In this document: piece after piece, positions 42,349 through 50,682 of the stretch
Position numbering within the stretch: position 1 is the stretch's first letter
How the letters are laid out: each line of letters starts with the position of its first letter
DNA from: Pseudorhodoferax sp047601025
Lineage (GTDB): Bacteria > Pseudomonadota > Gammaproteobacteria > Burkholderiales > Burkholderiaceae_C
Assembly (NCBI RefSeq): GCF_047601025.1
Contig: NZ_JASGJZ010000001.1
Span: 3,658,001 to 3,722,000 of the forward strand
Length of the DNA stretch: 64,000 bases
Reading direction: 5' to 3'
Program-made: the position numbers and the translations under genes
The notes under the pieces: generated by a model
Database searches by the model: none
Told to the model about the DNA's origin: nothing
The model's input: the letters and a program-made list of their open reading frames with translations, nothing else

Positions 42349-44108
42349 GCCGGCACCCCCTGTGCGCTGCGCACCGCCGCGCGCGGCGCGGCCGCGCCTG
42401 GCGGTGGCTGCTGCGCCCGGTCGGCGATGTGGTGCGCGGTGACGTAGGCGAACACCATGTTCGGCCCGTGCGTGATGCCGGCACCGGGGTAGCTGCCGCC
42501 CATCATGCTAGCGCGGTCGTTGCCGGCCGCGTACAGGCCTTCGATGGGCTGGCCGTCGCGCCGCAGCACCTCGCCGGTGAGGCTGGTCTGCAGGCCGTCG
42601 AAGGTGCCCAGGTCGCCCATCACCACGCGCACCGCGTAGAACGGGCCCTGGCGGACCGGCGCCACGCAGGCGTTGGGCCGGTGCTCGGGGTCGGCCAGGT
42701 AGCGGTTGAAGGCGGTCTTGCCGCGGCCGAAGGCCGGATCCTCGCCGCGTTCGGCGTGCTGGTTGTAGGCGCGCACGGTCTCCTGCAGGCCTTTGGGGTC
42801 GATGCCGGCCCTGGCCGCCAGGTCGGCCAGCGTACGGCCTTCGAGCAGGTAGCCGCTGCGCAGGTGCCGGCCGATCGGCATCGGCGCGGGCTTGACGTAG
42901 CCCAGGCCGTACTTGGCCAGGCAGGCCTTGTCGCAGACCAGCCACATCACGGTGTCCTTCTGCCCCTCGCAGGCGCGCGTGAGGGCGGCGCCCACGTCGT
43001 GGTAGGACTCCGATTCGTTGCAGAAGCGCCGGCCGTCCCGCAGCACGCCGATCACGCCGGGCTTGTAGCGATCCAGCAGGTGCGGGAACACGCCGAAGCG
43101 GCCGTTGCCCAGCGGCACGCGCGAGACCGGCATCCACGCCGCGCTGTCGGCGAAGCGGATGTCGGCCACGCCGCCGGCCGTCTCGGCCAGCGCCAGGCCG
43201 TCGCCGGTGTTGCTCTCGGGCGTGGGCGACAGGTGCTCGCCGCCGCGCCGCACGTGCGGGTAGGCCTCGGCCAGCCGCTTCGCGTCGTGCGGAAAGCCGC
43301 CGCAGGCCAGTACCACGCCGTGGCGCGCGCGGATCTCGCGGGCGCCGCCGGCGCCCTCCACGCGCACGCCGGTCACGCGGCCGTGTTCCTGCAGCAGCCC
43401 GCGCACCGGCGTGCTCGTCAGGATCGGGATGCCCAGGTCCAGCGCCGAGCGCGCCAGCCGCGCGGCCAGCGCGTTGCCGCTGGTGACCTGCACGCCACGC
43501 TTGTAGAGCGCCAGTTCCTTCAGGTGCGTGGCCAGCCGCCTGGCCACGTACATGGCCGAGGCCAGCGACTTCGTGGCGCGGAAGAAGTGCTTCAGGTCCG
43601 CGTTGGAGGAGTTGAACATCATGCCGATGAAGGTGATGGTCTCCAGCGGCGGCTTCAGGCGCGCCATGTCGGCGCCCAGGCCGCGGATGTCGTAGGGCGC
43701 GGCCAGGATGGAGCGGCCGACCTGCACGCCGCCCGGCGCGTCGCAGTGGTAGTCGGGGTACAGCGTGGGCACGAACTGCATCTGCGTCTCGCGCTGCAGG
43801 AACTCGACCATGGCCGGGCCGTGGTCCATGAAGGCCTGCGCCGTGGCCTCGTCGTAGAAGCGGCCGCTCTCGTGCATCAGGTAGGTGCGCACGGCCTCGC
43901 GCGTGTCGGCTGGGTTCTGCCGGCGGCCGTGCGGGCCCAGCGGGATCCACAGCACGCCGCCGGACAGCGCCGTGGTGCCGCCGAACACGGGCTCCTTTTC
44001 CAGCACGGCCACGCTGAGGCCGCGCTTCCTGGCCGTGATGGCGCAGGTCAGGCCGGCCGCGCCGGAGCCGGCCACGACCAGGTCGAAGGTGTCGTCGTCG
44101 TTCTGCAT
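42345..44108 (-). CDS. FAD-dependent ring desaturase-like flavoprotein (KstD-type), paralogue 3
   Basis: 587 residues from the ATG at 44108. FAD motifs are DLVVAGSGAAGLTCA (9-23), FGGTTALSGG (42-51) and GLYAAGNDRASMMGG near the C-terminus. All three KstD-type tyrosine positions are kept: Tyr120 (YPDYHCD), Tyr369 (NESESYH) and Tyr540 (GGSYPGAG). The C-terminal PGAG-IT-GP pattern is the closest of the three paralogues to true ketosteroid dehydrogenases. It lies 17 bp after an SDR and overlaps a NIPSNAP gene. Order SDR - desaturase - NIPSNAP suggests alcohol oxidation followed by desaturation next to the new ketone. Confidence 0.83.
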   Translation of the reverse strand: MQNDDDTFDLVVAGSGAAGLTCAITARKRGLSVAVLEKEPVFGGTTALSGGVLWIPLGPHGRRQNPADTREAVRTYLMHESGRFYDEATAQAFMDHGPAMVEFLQRETQMQFVPTLYPDYHCDAPGGVQVGRSILAAPYDIRGLGADMARLKPPLETITFIGMMFNSSNADLKHFFRATKSLASAMYVARRLATHLKELALYKRGVQVTSGNALAARLARSALDLGIPILTSTPVRGLLQEHGRVTGVRVEGAGGAREIRARHGVVLACGGFPHDAKRLAEAYPHVRRGGEHLSPTPESNTGDGLALAETAGGVADIRFADSAAWMPVSRVPLGNGRFGVFPHLLDRYKPGVIGVLRDGRRFCNESESYHDVGAALTRACEGQKDTVMWLVCDKACLAKYGLGYVKPAPMPIGRHLRSGYLLEGRTLADLAARAGIDPKGLQETVRAYNQHAERGEDPAFGRGKTAFNRYLADPEHRPNACVAPVRQGPFYAVRVVMGDLGTFDGLQTSLTGEVLRRDGQPIEGLYAAGNDRASMMGGSYPGAGITHGPNMVFAYVTAHHIADRAQQPPPGAAAPRAAVRSAQGVPA

Positions 44109-44125
44109 GTCTCGTCTCCTGCGGG

Positions 44126-44941
44126 TCAGTTGAAGCCTGGGCGGGGCACCATGTCCATCAGCATGCTGGACATGCCGCCGTCGACGACGATCTCGGCGCC
44201 GTTCACGTAGGCCGCGCGCGGGCTGGCCAGGAACAGCGCCACGTCGGCGATGTCCTGCGGCTCGCCGATGCGCCGGCTGGCGGTGACGGCCGCGCGCCGG
44301 GCCTCGAAGCCGGGCTCCTCGTAGAACCTGGCCGACAGCGCGGTGCGGATCATCCCGGGGCAGACCGCGTTGCTGCGCACGCCCTGCGGCCCCCATTCCA
44401 CGGCGAGCTGGCGCGACAGCAGCAGCACGCCGGCCTTGCTGGCGCTGTAGGCGCCGCTGCCGGTCTGCGGGAACAGGCCGGAGATCGAGGCCACGTGCAC
44501 GATGCTGCCGCGCCCGGCCGCGCGCATGCCGGCGCCGAAGGCGCGCGCGCACAGCAGGTAGCCCGTCAGGTTGACGGCCAGCACCTCGTTCCATCGCGCC
44601 AGGTCCACCTCGGCCAGCGGCCCGGCGCGCAGCAGGCCGGCGTTGTTGACCAGCACGCCGGCCGGGCCGAGCCGGGCGCGGACCAGCGCGGCGGCGTCGG
44701 CCACGGCGGCGGCGTCGGACACGTCGCAGGGCACGGCCAGCGCGTCGGCGCCGGTCTCGCGCAGGGCCCGGGCCTGGGCCTCGGCGGCCGCGGCGTCGCG
44801 GTCGAGCAGGGCGACGCGGCCGCCGGCCGCGGCCAGGCCCTGCGCGATGGCCGCGCCGATGCCGCTGCCGGCGCCGCTGACCACGCAGACCTGGCCATCC
44901 AGGCCAAGCCAGTGCGGGGCGGGGGAACGCTGGTCCGTCAT
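44126..44941 (-). CDS. Short-chain dehydrogenase/reductase (SDR)
   Basis: 271 residues from MTDQRSPAP at 44941, with AAGGAGA 8 bp upstream. Classical SDR residues: SGAGSGIG, LVNNAGLL, VASISGLFP (Ser), YSASK (Tyr/Lys), CPGMIRTALS. It is the first gene of the operon with desaturase paralogue 3 and a NIPSNAP gene, and is transcribed away from a PobR-like AraC regulator. It probably makes the ring ketone that the flavoprotein then desaturates. Confidence 0.87.
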   Translation of the reverse strand: MTDQRSPAPHWLGLDGQVCVVSGAGSGIGAAIAQGLAAAGGRVALLDRDAAAAEAQARALRETGADALAVPCDVSDAAAVADAAALVRARLGPAGVLVNNAGLLRAGPLAEVDLARWNEVLAVNLTGYLLCARAFGAGMRAAGRGSIVHVASISGLFPQTGSGAYSASKAGVLLLSRQLAVEWGPQGVRSNAVCPGMIRTALSARFYEEPGFEARRAAVTASRRIGEPQDIADVALFLASPRAAYVNGAEIVVDGGMSSMLMDMVPRPGFN

Positions 44942-45010
44942 GGGTATGTCTCCTTCCGTGCTTGCGAATGAATGGCGGGGATTCTGGAAGTGCGGGCCGC
45001 CCCGGGCTTT

Positions 45011-45047
45011 GACGATTCCTGCCAAGGGCCGGACAATTCACGCAGAC
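45011..45047. promoter_or_regulatory. Direct repeat with 21-bp period, probable AraC-type operator
   Basis: GACGATTCCTGC begins at 45011 and GACAATTCACGC at 45032, a shared GACnATTCnnGC exactly 21 bp apart. It lies in the 138-bp divergent region between the SDR (start 44941) and the AraC gene (start 45080). The spacing is that of AraC half-sites. Binding by the adjacent regulator is inferred. Confidence 0.5.
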
Positions 45048-45079
45048 CCTGCCACCCTCGACGCTACACCCGCTTGCCC

Positions 45080-46003
45080 ATGTCGCGCGCCATCCCGAAC
45101 TACGCGCTGTACGGCGACCAGGCCCGCCCGGCCTGGCTCGCGACCTTCGACTTCGAGTGGATCCCGCAGCGCTCGCTGCCGTACAACTGGGACATCCAGC
45201 CGCACACGCACGATGCCTTCGTGCAGGTGCTGATGCTGACCCAGGGCCAGGTGCGGGTGCGGCTGGACCATGCGTCGATCGAGGCCGCGGCGCCCTGCCT
45301 GATCGTCGTGCCCGCACAAACCGTGCATGGCTTTCGCTTCACGCCCGACACCGACGGGCCGGTCGTCACCGCCACGCAGCGGCCGCTGGAATCGTTGGCC
45401 GCGCTGGTCATGCCCGAGCTGGTGCAGACGCTGCGGTTGCCGCAGGTCATGGCGCTGAACGGCGACGACCTGGACCGGCTGATGCCGCTGTTCCTGGCCG
45501 TGGAGCGCGAGCACCGCGCGGGCGACACCGGCCACGTGGCCGCCGGCATGGCGCTGCTGGCCGCGGTGGCGGTGCACATCGCGCGGCTGCGCCAGCAGGG
45601 CCGTGGCCTGCAGAGCCAGCAGCGCTCGCGCAAGGCCGGGCAGATCGAGGCCTTCCGGCGCGCGGTGGACGCGCATTTCCGCGAGCACCTGCCGGTCACC
45701 GCCTACGCCGCCGAGCTGGGGGTGACGGCCGGCCAGCTCACGCGGCTGTGCCAGGAGGTGCTGGGCATGTCCAGCCTGGACGTGGTCAACGCCCGGCTGG
45801 TGCACGAGGCCCAGCGCGAGTTGGTCTACACCCCCAGCAGCATCAAGCAGATCGCCGCCAGCCTGGGCTTCGCGGACGAGGCCTACTTCGGCCGCTTCTT
45901 CCGCAAGCACACGGGCGTGACGCCCACCGCCTTCCGCGAGAGCGCGCTGCGCGCGCTGCAGGACGGCGGCGACGACGCGGGCAAGGCGCTGGAAGGCGCC
46001 TGA
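45080..46003 (+). CDS. AraC-family regulator, PobR/HpaA-like
   Basis: 307 residues from MSRAIPNYALYGDQ at 45080. The N-terminal cupin (about 15-150) shows IQPHTHDAFVQVLMLTQGQ and VVPAQTVHGFRF, the pattern of AraC-type regulators for 4-hydroxybenzoate (PobR) and 4-hydroxyphenylacetate (HpaA). A double HTH follows (~195-290, VTAYAAELGVTAGQLTRLCQ and SSIKQIAASLGFADEAYFGRFF). It is divergent from the SDR/desaturase/NIPSNAP operon. A hydroxyaromatic acid, perhaps the end product of that route, is a likely inducer. Confidence 0.88.
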   Translation: MSRAIPNYALYGDQARPAWLATFDFEWIPQRSLPYNWDIQPHTHDAFVQVLMLTQGQVRVRLDHASIEAAAPCLIVVPAQTVHGFRFTPDTDGPVVTATQRPLESLAALVMPELVQTLRLPQVMALNGDDLDRLMPLFLAVEREHRAGDTGHVAAGMALLAAVAVHIARLRQQGRGLQSQQRSRKAGQIEAFRRAVDAHFREHLPVTAYAAELGVTAGQLTRLCQEVLGMSSLDVVNARLVHEAQRELVYTPSSIKQIAASLGFADEAYFGRFFRKHTGVTPTAFRESALRALQDGGDDAGKALEGA

Positions 46004-46026
46004 ACCTCCCCGTATAGTCCCGGCCC

Positions 46027-47031
46027 ATGCAAGAACGCACCATCGGACCCTTCACCGTCTCGGCCATCGGGCTGGGCTGCATGAACCTGAGCCACGCCTA
46101 CGGCGTGCCGCCGCCGGCCGATCAGGCCGAGCGCGTGCTGTTGCAGGCGCTGGACGCTGGCGTGACGCTGTTCGACACGGCCGCGCTGTACGGCTTCGGC
46201 GCCAACGAGGAACTGGTGGGCCGCGTGCTCGGGCCGCACCGCAGCCGCTTCACGCTGGCCAGCAAGGGCGGCATGGCCGGCGTGCGCGGCGAGGACGGCG
46301 TGCTGCGCCGCGTGATCGATGGCCGGCCCGAGACGCTGCGCCGCAACTGCGAGGACAGCCTGCGCCGCCTGCAGACCGACGTGATCGACCTGTACTACCT
46401 GCACCGCTGGGACAAGCAGGTGCCGATCGAGGACAGCGTGGGCGCGCTCGCCGACCTCGTGCGCGCCGGCAAGGTGCGCACGATCGGCCTGTCGGAGGTC
46501 TCGGCCGCGACGATCCGCAAGGCGCACGCGGTGCACCCGGTCACCGCGGTGCAGACCGAGTACTCGCTGTGGACGCGCAACCCCGAGATCGCGGTGCTGG
46601 ACGCCTGCCGCGAGATCGGCGCGGCCTTCGTCGCCTTCAGCCCGCTCGCGCGCGCCTACCTGACCGGCACGCTGGCCGACGTGGCCAGCCTGGACGCCAA
46701 GGACATCCGCCGGCCGATGCCGCGCTTCTCGCCCGAGAACTACGCGGCCAACCTGAAGCTGCTGCCGCCCTACGTGGAGCTGGCGCGCGAGGCCGGCTGC
46801 ACGCCGGCGCAGCTGGCGCTGGCCTGGCTGCTGCACAAGGCGCCGCACATCGTGCCGATCCCGGGCACCACCAGCACGGACCACCTGCGCGAGGACCTGG
46901 ACGCCGCCGCCGTGCGCCTGACGCCCGCGCTGATGGCGCGCGCCGAGGCGCTGATCGGCCCGCACAACGTGGCCGGCGCGCGCTATGCGCCGCAGGGCAT
47001 GGGCGAGGTCGATACCGAGAACTTCGCTTGA
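46027..47031 (+). CDS. Aldo/keto reductase
   Basis: 334 residues, AKR (alpha/beta)8 barrel. The catalytic set is visible: Asp50, Tyr55, Lys80 and His in DLYYLHRWD. NADP-contact segments GLSEVS and PIPGTTSTDHLREDL are also seen. It starts 23 bp after the AraC regulator and is probably in its transcript. The family resembles YccK/Tas-type reductases of unknown substrate. A role in reducing or oxidising a ring ketone of the catabolic route is possible but unsupported beyond position. Confidence 0.88.
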   Translation: MQERTIGPFTVSAIGLGCMNLSHAYGVPPPADQAERVLLQALDAGVTLFDTAALYGFGANEELVGRVLGPHRSRFTLASKGGMAGVRGEDGVLRRVIDGRPETLRRNCEDSLRRLQTDVIDLYYLHRWDKQVPIEDSVGALADLVRAGKVRTIGLSEVSAATIRKAHAVHPVTAVQTEYSLWTRNPEIAVLDACREIGAAFVAFSPLARAYLTGTLADVASLDAKDIRRPMPRFSPENYAANLKLLPPYVELAREAGCTPAQLALAWLLHKAPHIVPIPGTTSTDHLREDLDAAAVRLTPALMARAEALIGPHNVAGARYAPQGMGEVDTENFA

Positions 47032-47131
47032 GATAAAACGAAACAAAGCGAAACCGCGCCGAGACCCCGGCGCGCCGGACCGCCGGCACCATCGCGGCCA
47101 TGTTCACCACCACCACACGAAGGACATGGTC

Positions 47132-47596
47132 ATGAAATCCTGGATCAAGCGCAGCCTCGCGGGCCTGTTCGGCGCCGCCATCGTGGCCGGCAGCCTGTCG
47201 GCCTGCGGCCACCGCATGCATGGCGACGGCTGGGGCGCCAGTACCGAGCGGATGGCCGAGCGCCGCGCCCACGTGGTCGAGCGCGTGGCCCGCAAGCTGG
47301 AGCTGGACGCGGCGCAGAAGGCCAAGCTCGATGCGCTGGCCACGCGGCTGGCCGAGCAGCGCCGCACGCTGATGGGCGAGGGCGACCCGCGCGAGCAGGT
47401 GCGCGCGCTGGTGGCCGGCGACCGCTTCGACCGCGCCGCGGCGCAGGCGCTGGTGACGCAGAAGACCGCCGCGCTGAACGCCGGCAGCCCGGAACTGGTC
47501 GCCGCGCTCGGCGACTTCTACGACAGCCTGAACCCGGCCCAGCAGCAGCAGGTGCGCGACTTCCTGCAGCGCCGCGGCGGCTGGCACCGCAGCTGA
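47132..47596 (+). CDS. LTxxQ (Spy/CpxP-like) periplasmic protein with lipobox
   Basis: 154 residues from the ATG at 47132; an ATG at 47126 is too close to AAGGA. The signal peptide ends in LSAC (Cys25), a lipobox, so a lipoprotein is predicted. Two LTxxQ-like motifs are seen (LELDAAQKAKLDAL and LNPAQQQQVRDFL) in a mainly helical, Arg-rich body, as in Spy/CpxP chaperone-like sensors. A CpxRA-like pair follows 235 bp downstream on the same strand. It probably guards or senses envelope stress or metals and dampens the kinase. Confidence 0.8.
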   Translation: MKSWIKRSLAGLFGAAIVAGSLSACGHRMHGDGWGASTERMAERRAHVVERVARKLELDAAQKAKLDALATRLAEQRRTLMGEGDPREQVRALVAGDRFDRAAAQALVTQKTAALNAGSPELVAALGDFYDSLNPAQQQQVRDFLQRRGGWHRS

Positions 47597-47831
47597 GAAG
47601 CGGTGAACGCATCCTTCGCACCCAGGCGAGGCTCCCGATGAGCGTCCACGCGCTTCGCCGGCGCCATGCCCGGGGGCTGGGCCTGGGGTGCGCCTCCCAT
47701 GCGGCCGTTGCGGTCCTTGCACCGGCACCAGCCAGGGTGGCGGCCCGCGCCGACGCCTGCGGTTCGGCGCGCCCCGTCGCGGGCGCGGTCGATTCGGTCG
47801 CAGCCTCCAGGCGCGGCCACACAATGGCGCC

Positions 47832-48527
47832 ATGCCGCGCATCCTGCTGATCGACGACGACGCCCAGCTGGGCCCGCCGCTGGCCGCGTACTTCGCGCGC
47901 TTCGAACTCGTGCTGGAGCAGGCCCTGCATCCGGAGCAGGGCCTGGCGCTGCTGCGCGCCGGCGGCTTCGACGCCGCGATCCTGGACGTGATGCTGCCGG
48001 GCATGGACGGCTTCGCGCTGTGCCGCGCGATCCGCCAGGAGAGCGACATCCCGATCCTGATGCTGACCGCGCGCGGCGAGCTGACCGACCGCGTGGTCGG
48101 CCTGGAGCTGGGCGCCGACGACTACATTCCCAAGCCGTTCGAGCCGCGCGAGCTGGTCGCGCGCGTGCAGACCGTGCTGCGCCGGCGCGTGGTTCGCGCG
48201 GCGGCGCCGGCCGAGGGCGGCCGGCTGCGCTTCGACGGGCTGGAGCTCGACCCCGTCACGCGCCGGGTCTGGCGCCATGGCGAGGCCGTCGAACTGACCG
48301 GCACCGAGTTCGAGCTGCTGCAGCTGCTGGCGCGCGAGCCGGGCCGTGTCTGGAGCCGCGACGACATCCTGAACCAGCTGCGCGGCCACGAGGCCGAGCT
48401 GTACACGCGCGCCGTGGATATCGTCGTCAGCCGGCTGCGCCGCAAGCTCGAGCCGCTGGAGGCGATCAAGACGCTGCGCAACGCCGGCTACGCGCTGGCC
48501 CTGGCGCCGGCGGACGGCCGTGGCTGA
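47832..48527 (+). CDS. OmpR/CpxR-type response regulator
   Basis: 231 residues from MPRILLIDDD. The receiver has the acidic pocket Asp8-10, phospho-acceptor Asp52 (ILDVMLPG), Thr in MLTARG and Lys in IPKPFEPRE. The winged-helix DNA-binding domain covers ~135-225 (VELTGTEFELLQLLA, YTRAVDIVVSRLRRKLEP). It overlaps the kinase gene by 8 bp. It resembles CpxR, and the upstream LTxxQ lipoprotein gene supports an envelope-stress role. Confidence 0.9.
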   Translation: MPRILLIDDDAQLGPPLAAYFARFELVLEQALHPEQGLALLRAGGFDAAILDVMLPGMDGFALCRAIRQESDIPILMLTARGELTDRVVGLELGADDYIPKPFEPRELVARVQTVLRRRVVRAAAPAEGGRLRFDGLELDPVTRRVWRHGEAVELTGTEFELLQLLAREPGRVWSRDDILNQLRGHEAELYTRAVDIVVSRLRRKLEPLEAIKTLRNAGYALALAPADGRG

Positions 48528-49836
48528 TGCGCCGCCCCGGGCCGGCCGGCTGCGGCGCGCGCTGCGGGCCGTGGGCCATTCGCTGCGGCTGCGGCTGGTG
48601 GCGCTGTTCCTGCTGCTGGCGCTGGCGCTGGCGGCCAGCTTCCTGGGCGGCATGCAGCGCGCGCTGTCGATCGGCTGGAAGGACGCCGCGCGCCCGCTGG
48701 TGGCCGACTACGTGGACCGGCTCGCGGCCGAGATCGGCAGCCCGCCCAGCGTCGCGCGCGCGCAGGCGCTGGCCGAGCGGCTGCCGATCAGCGTGCAGAT
48801 CAGCGGCCCGGCGGTGAACTGGCGCAGCGAGCCCGAGCCGCGCCATGGCCCGCGCGAGCTCGACTTCCTGCGCCGCACCACGGCCGACGGCCACCAGATC
48901 GAGCTGGGCCTGTCGGTCCCGGTCTGGCGCGAGCGGCCGCGCCGCATCGGCTGGATGACGCTGGCCGTGCTGCTGGCGCTGACGCTGGCGGCCTGGGGCT
49001 ACGTGCACCGACTGCTGCGGCCGCTGCGCGACATCGGCGCCGGCGCGCGGCGCTTCGGCGCGGGCGAGTTCGGCCAGCCGATCCCGGTGCGCCGGCACGA
49101 CGAGCTCGGCGACCTGGCCGAGGGCGTGAACGCGATGGCCGCGGACATCCACCAGATGCTGGAGGCCAAGCGCGCGCTGCTGCTGGCCATCAGCCACGAG
49201 CTGCGCAGCCCGCTGACGCGCGCGCGGCTGCACACCGAGCTGCTGCCCGAGGCGCCCGGGGTGGCCGGCCCGCGCGAGGCGCTGCTGCGGGAGCTGGCGC
49301 TGATGCGCGACCTGGTGGCGGACCTGCTGGAGAGCGAGCGCCTGGCCACGCGCCACGCGGCGCTGCAGCGCGAGCCGACCGACCTGGCCGCGCTGGCGCG
49401 CGAGGTCGTCGACGCGATGGGGGCCGGGCCGGACGCCGCGCCGCGCCTGCTGGCCGCGCCCGGCCTGCCGGTGCTGGCGCTGGACCCGGCGCGCATGCGG
49501 CTGCTGCTGCGCAACCTGCTGGGCAACGCGCTGCGCCACAGCGCCGGCGCGGCGCGGCCGCCCGAGCTGCGGCTGTCGCCCGAGCGCGGCGGCATCCGCC
49601 TGAGCGTGCGCGACCACGGCCCCGGCGTGGACGAGGCCGTGCTGCCGCAACTGGCCCAGCCCTTCTACCGGCCCGACGCGGCCCGCGCGCGCGCCGGCGG
49701 CGGCGTGGGCCTGGGGCTGTACCTGTGCCGGCTGGTCGCGCAGGCGCACGGTGCCAGCTGGCAGGTGCGCAACGCGCATCCGGGGCTGGAGGTGCGGGTG
49801 GACCTGCCGGCGCCGGCAGGCCGGGAACGGGCCTGA
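48520..49836 (+). CDS. CpxA-type sensor histidine kinase
   Basis: 438 residues from GTG 48520. Membrane helices lie at ~24-45 and ~143-161, bracketing a short (~95-residue) periplasmic sensor. HAMP follows (LLRPLRDIGAG), the H-box is AISHELRSPLTRAR with His226, and the ATPase boxes are LRNLLGNALRH (N), DHGPGVDEA (G1) and GGGVGLGLYLC (G2). It pairs with the response regulator. The start is fixed by the 8-bp overlap and GGCGGA upstream. Confidence 0.9.
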   Translation: MADAPPRAGRLRRALRAVGHSLRLRLVALFLLLALALAASFLGGMQRALSIGWKDAARPLVADYVDRLAAEIGSPPSVARAQALAERLPISVQISGPAVNWRSEPEPRHGPRELDFLRRTTADGHQIELGLSVPVWRERPRRIGWMTLAVLLALTLAAWGYVHRLLRPLRDIGAGARRFGAGEFGQPIPVRRHDELGDLAEGVNAMAADIHQMLEAKRALLLAISHELRSPLTRARLHTELLPEAPGVAGPREALLRELALMRDLVADLLESERLATRHAALQREPTDLAALAREVVDAMGAGPDAAPRLLAAPGLPVLALDPARMRLLLRNLLGNALRHSAGAARPPELRLSPERGGIRLSVRDHGPGVDEAVLPQLAQPFYRPDAARARAGGGVGLGLYLCRLVAQAHGASWQVRNAHPGLEVRVDLPAPAGRERA

Positions 49837-50011
49837 CGGGCCGGCGCCGCCATCGTTCCCTGGCACCGTCCCCGCTCGGCCGGTAGCGGGCGTCCGGCAC
49901 GGCGCGGGCGCCGAAGAGGGTGGTGGAAATCCTCGACCGAAGCGGCTTCGGGGTCGCAGGCCGTGCTGGCCGTGGCGGGTCGGCGTGGATGCCGGGCAGT
50001 GGCCCGTCTCT

Positions 50012-50590
50012 TCAAGCCGTCTCGGCGTCCGTCGCCTCGGTCCCGCTTGCGCCGTTGACCCAGTCGGCGTCCAGGCGCTGCATGTTCTCCAGGATCTTCA
50101 GCAGGTAGTGCAGCGTGTGGGTGACGTCGTTGATCGAGAAATCACCCAGGATTTCCTCGTAGTAGGCCTGGATCTTCGGCCGCGCCAGCACGTGCCAGAC
50201 GTGCTGGCCCGACGCGGTCATCGTGACCAGGCGCGAGCGCCGGTCCCGCCCGTCCGGGGTGACGGCCAGGTGCCCGTCGCGCTCCATCCGGCTGATCAGG
50301 CCGGACAGGTTCTGCCGGCTCACCATCAGGTACTTGGCCAGGTCGCCAATGCTCATGCCGCCTTTGGCCTGGTCGCGCGACAGCGCGCCCAGCACCGCCC
50401 ATTGCTGGGTCGTCAGGCCTTCCTCCTCCACCGCGCGCGATCCGGTTTTATGCAACATGTTTGCGCATTGGTAGAGCCTGAAGAACAACCTGTTGGCCAG
50501 CTCCAGCTTGGCTGCCGACGATTCTTTTCTAGGGTTAATCATGAGATTTCGCAGGGAGAAAGCGCTTGCGTCCATGGTTGATGCGGTCAT
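50012..50590 (-). CDS. badR: MarR-family regulator (BadR-like)
   Basis: 192 residues if started at 50590; Met6 (50575) and Met17 (50542) are alternatives. Winged helix at ~60-135 (LTTQQWAVLGALSRD, GDLAKYLMVSRQNLSGLISR, DGRDRRSRLVTMT). It is divergent from badH-badI-aliBA-badK. In Rhodopseudomonas palustris the equivalent MarR protein BadR represses these genes and is released by a ring-keto CoA intermediate. The same role is inferred here. A short palindrome, TTGAGTCAA, lies between the genes. Confidence 0.82.
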   Translation of the reverse strand: MTASTMDASAFSLRNLMINPRKESSAAKLELANRLFFRLYQCANMLHKTGSRAVEEEGLTTQQWAVLGALSRDQAKGGMSIGDLAKYLMVSRQNLSGLISRMERDGHLAVTPDGRDRRSRLVTMTASGQHVWHVLARPKIQAYYEEILGDFSINDVTHTLHYLLKILENMQRLDADWVNGASGTEATDAETA

Positions 50591-50594
50591 AGAC

Positions 50595-50603
50595 TTGAGT
50601 CAA
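50595..50603. promoter_or_regulatory. Short palindrome TTGAGTCAA in the badR/badH divergent region
   Basis: A perfect 9-bp dyad lies 5 bp beyond the first possible badR start and 80 bp before badH, in an A+T-rich pocket (continuing CATATTTACCTAATTGG). MarR dimers bind palindromes in such positions. The dyad is short and the call is tentative. Confidence 0.3.
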
Positions 50604-50682
50604 CATATTTACCTAATTGGATCGAAGCGGCGATGCATCATCGACCGGCCCGCCCACCCTGACAGCCTCCAGAGGACATGCA

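Noticed and set aside
49937..49951. CCGAAG-CGG-CTTCGG hairpin as a bidirectional terminator between kinase and badR-like gene
   Set aside because: Stem is only 6 bp and no T tract follows on either strand; kept as an unassigned hairpin.
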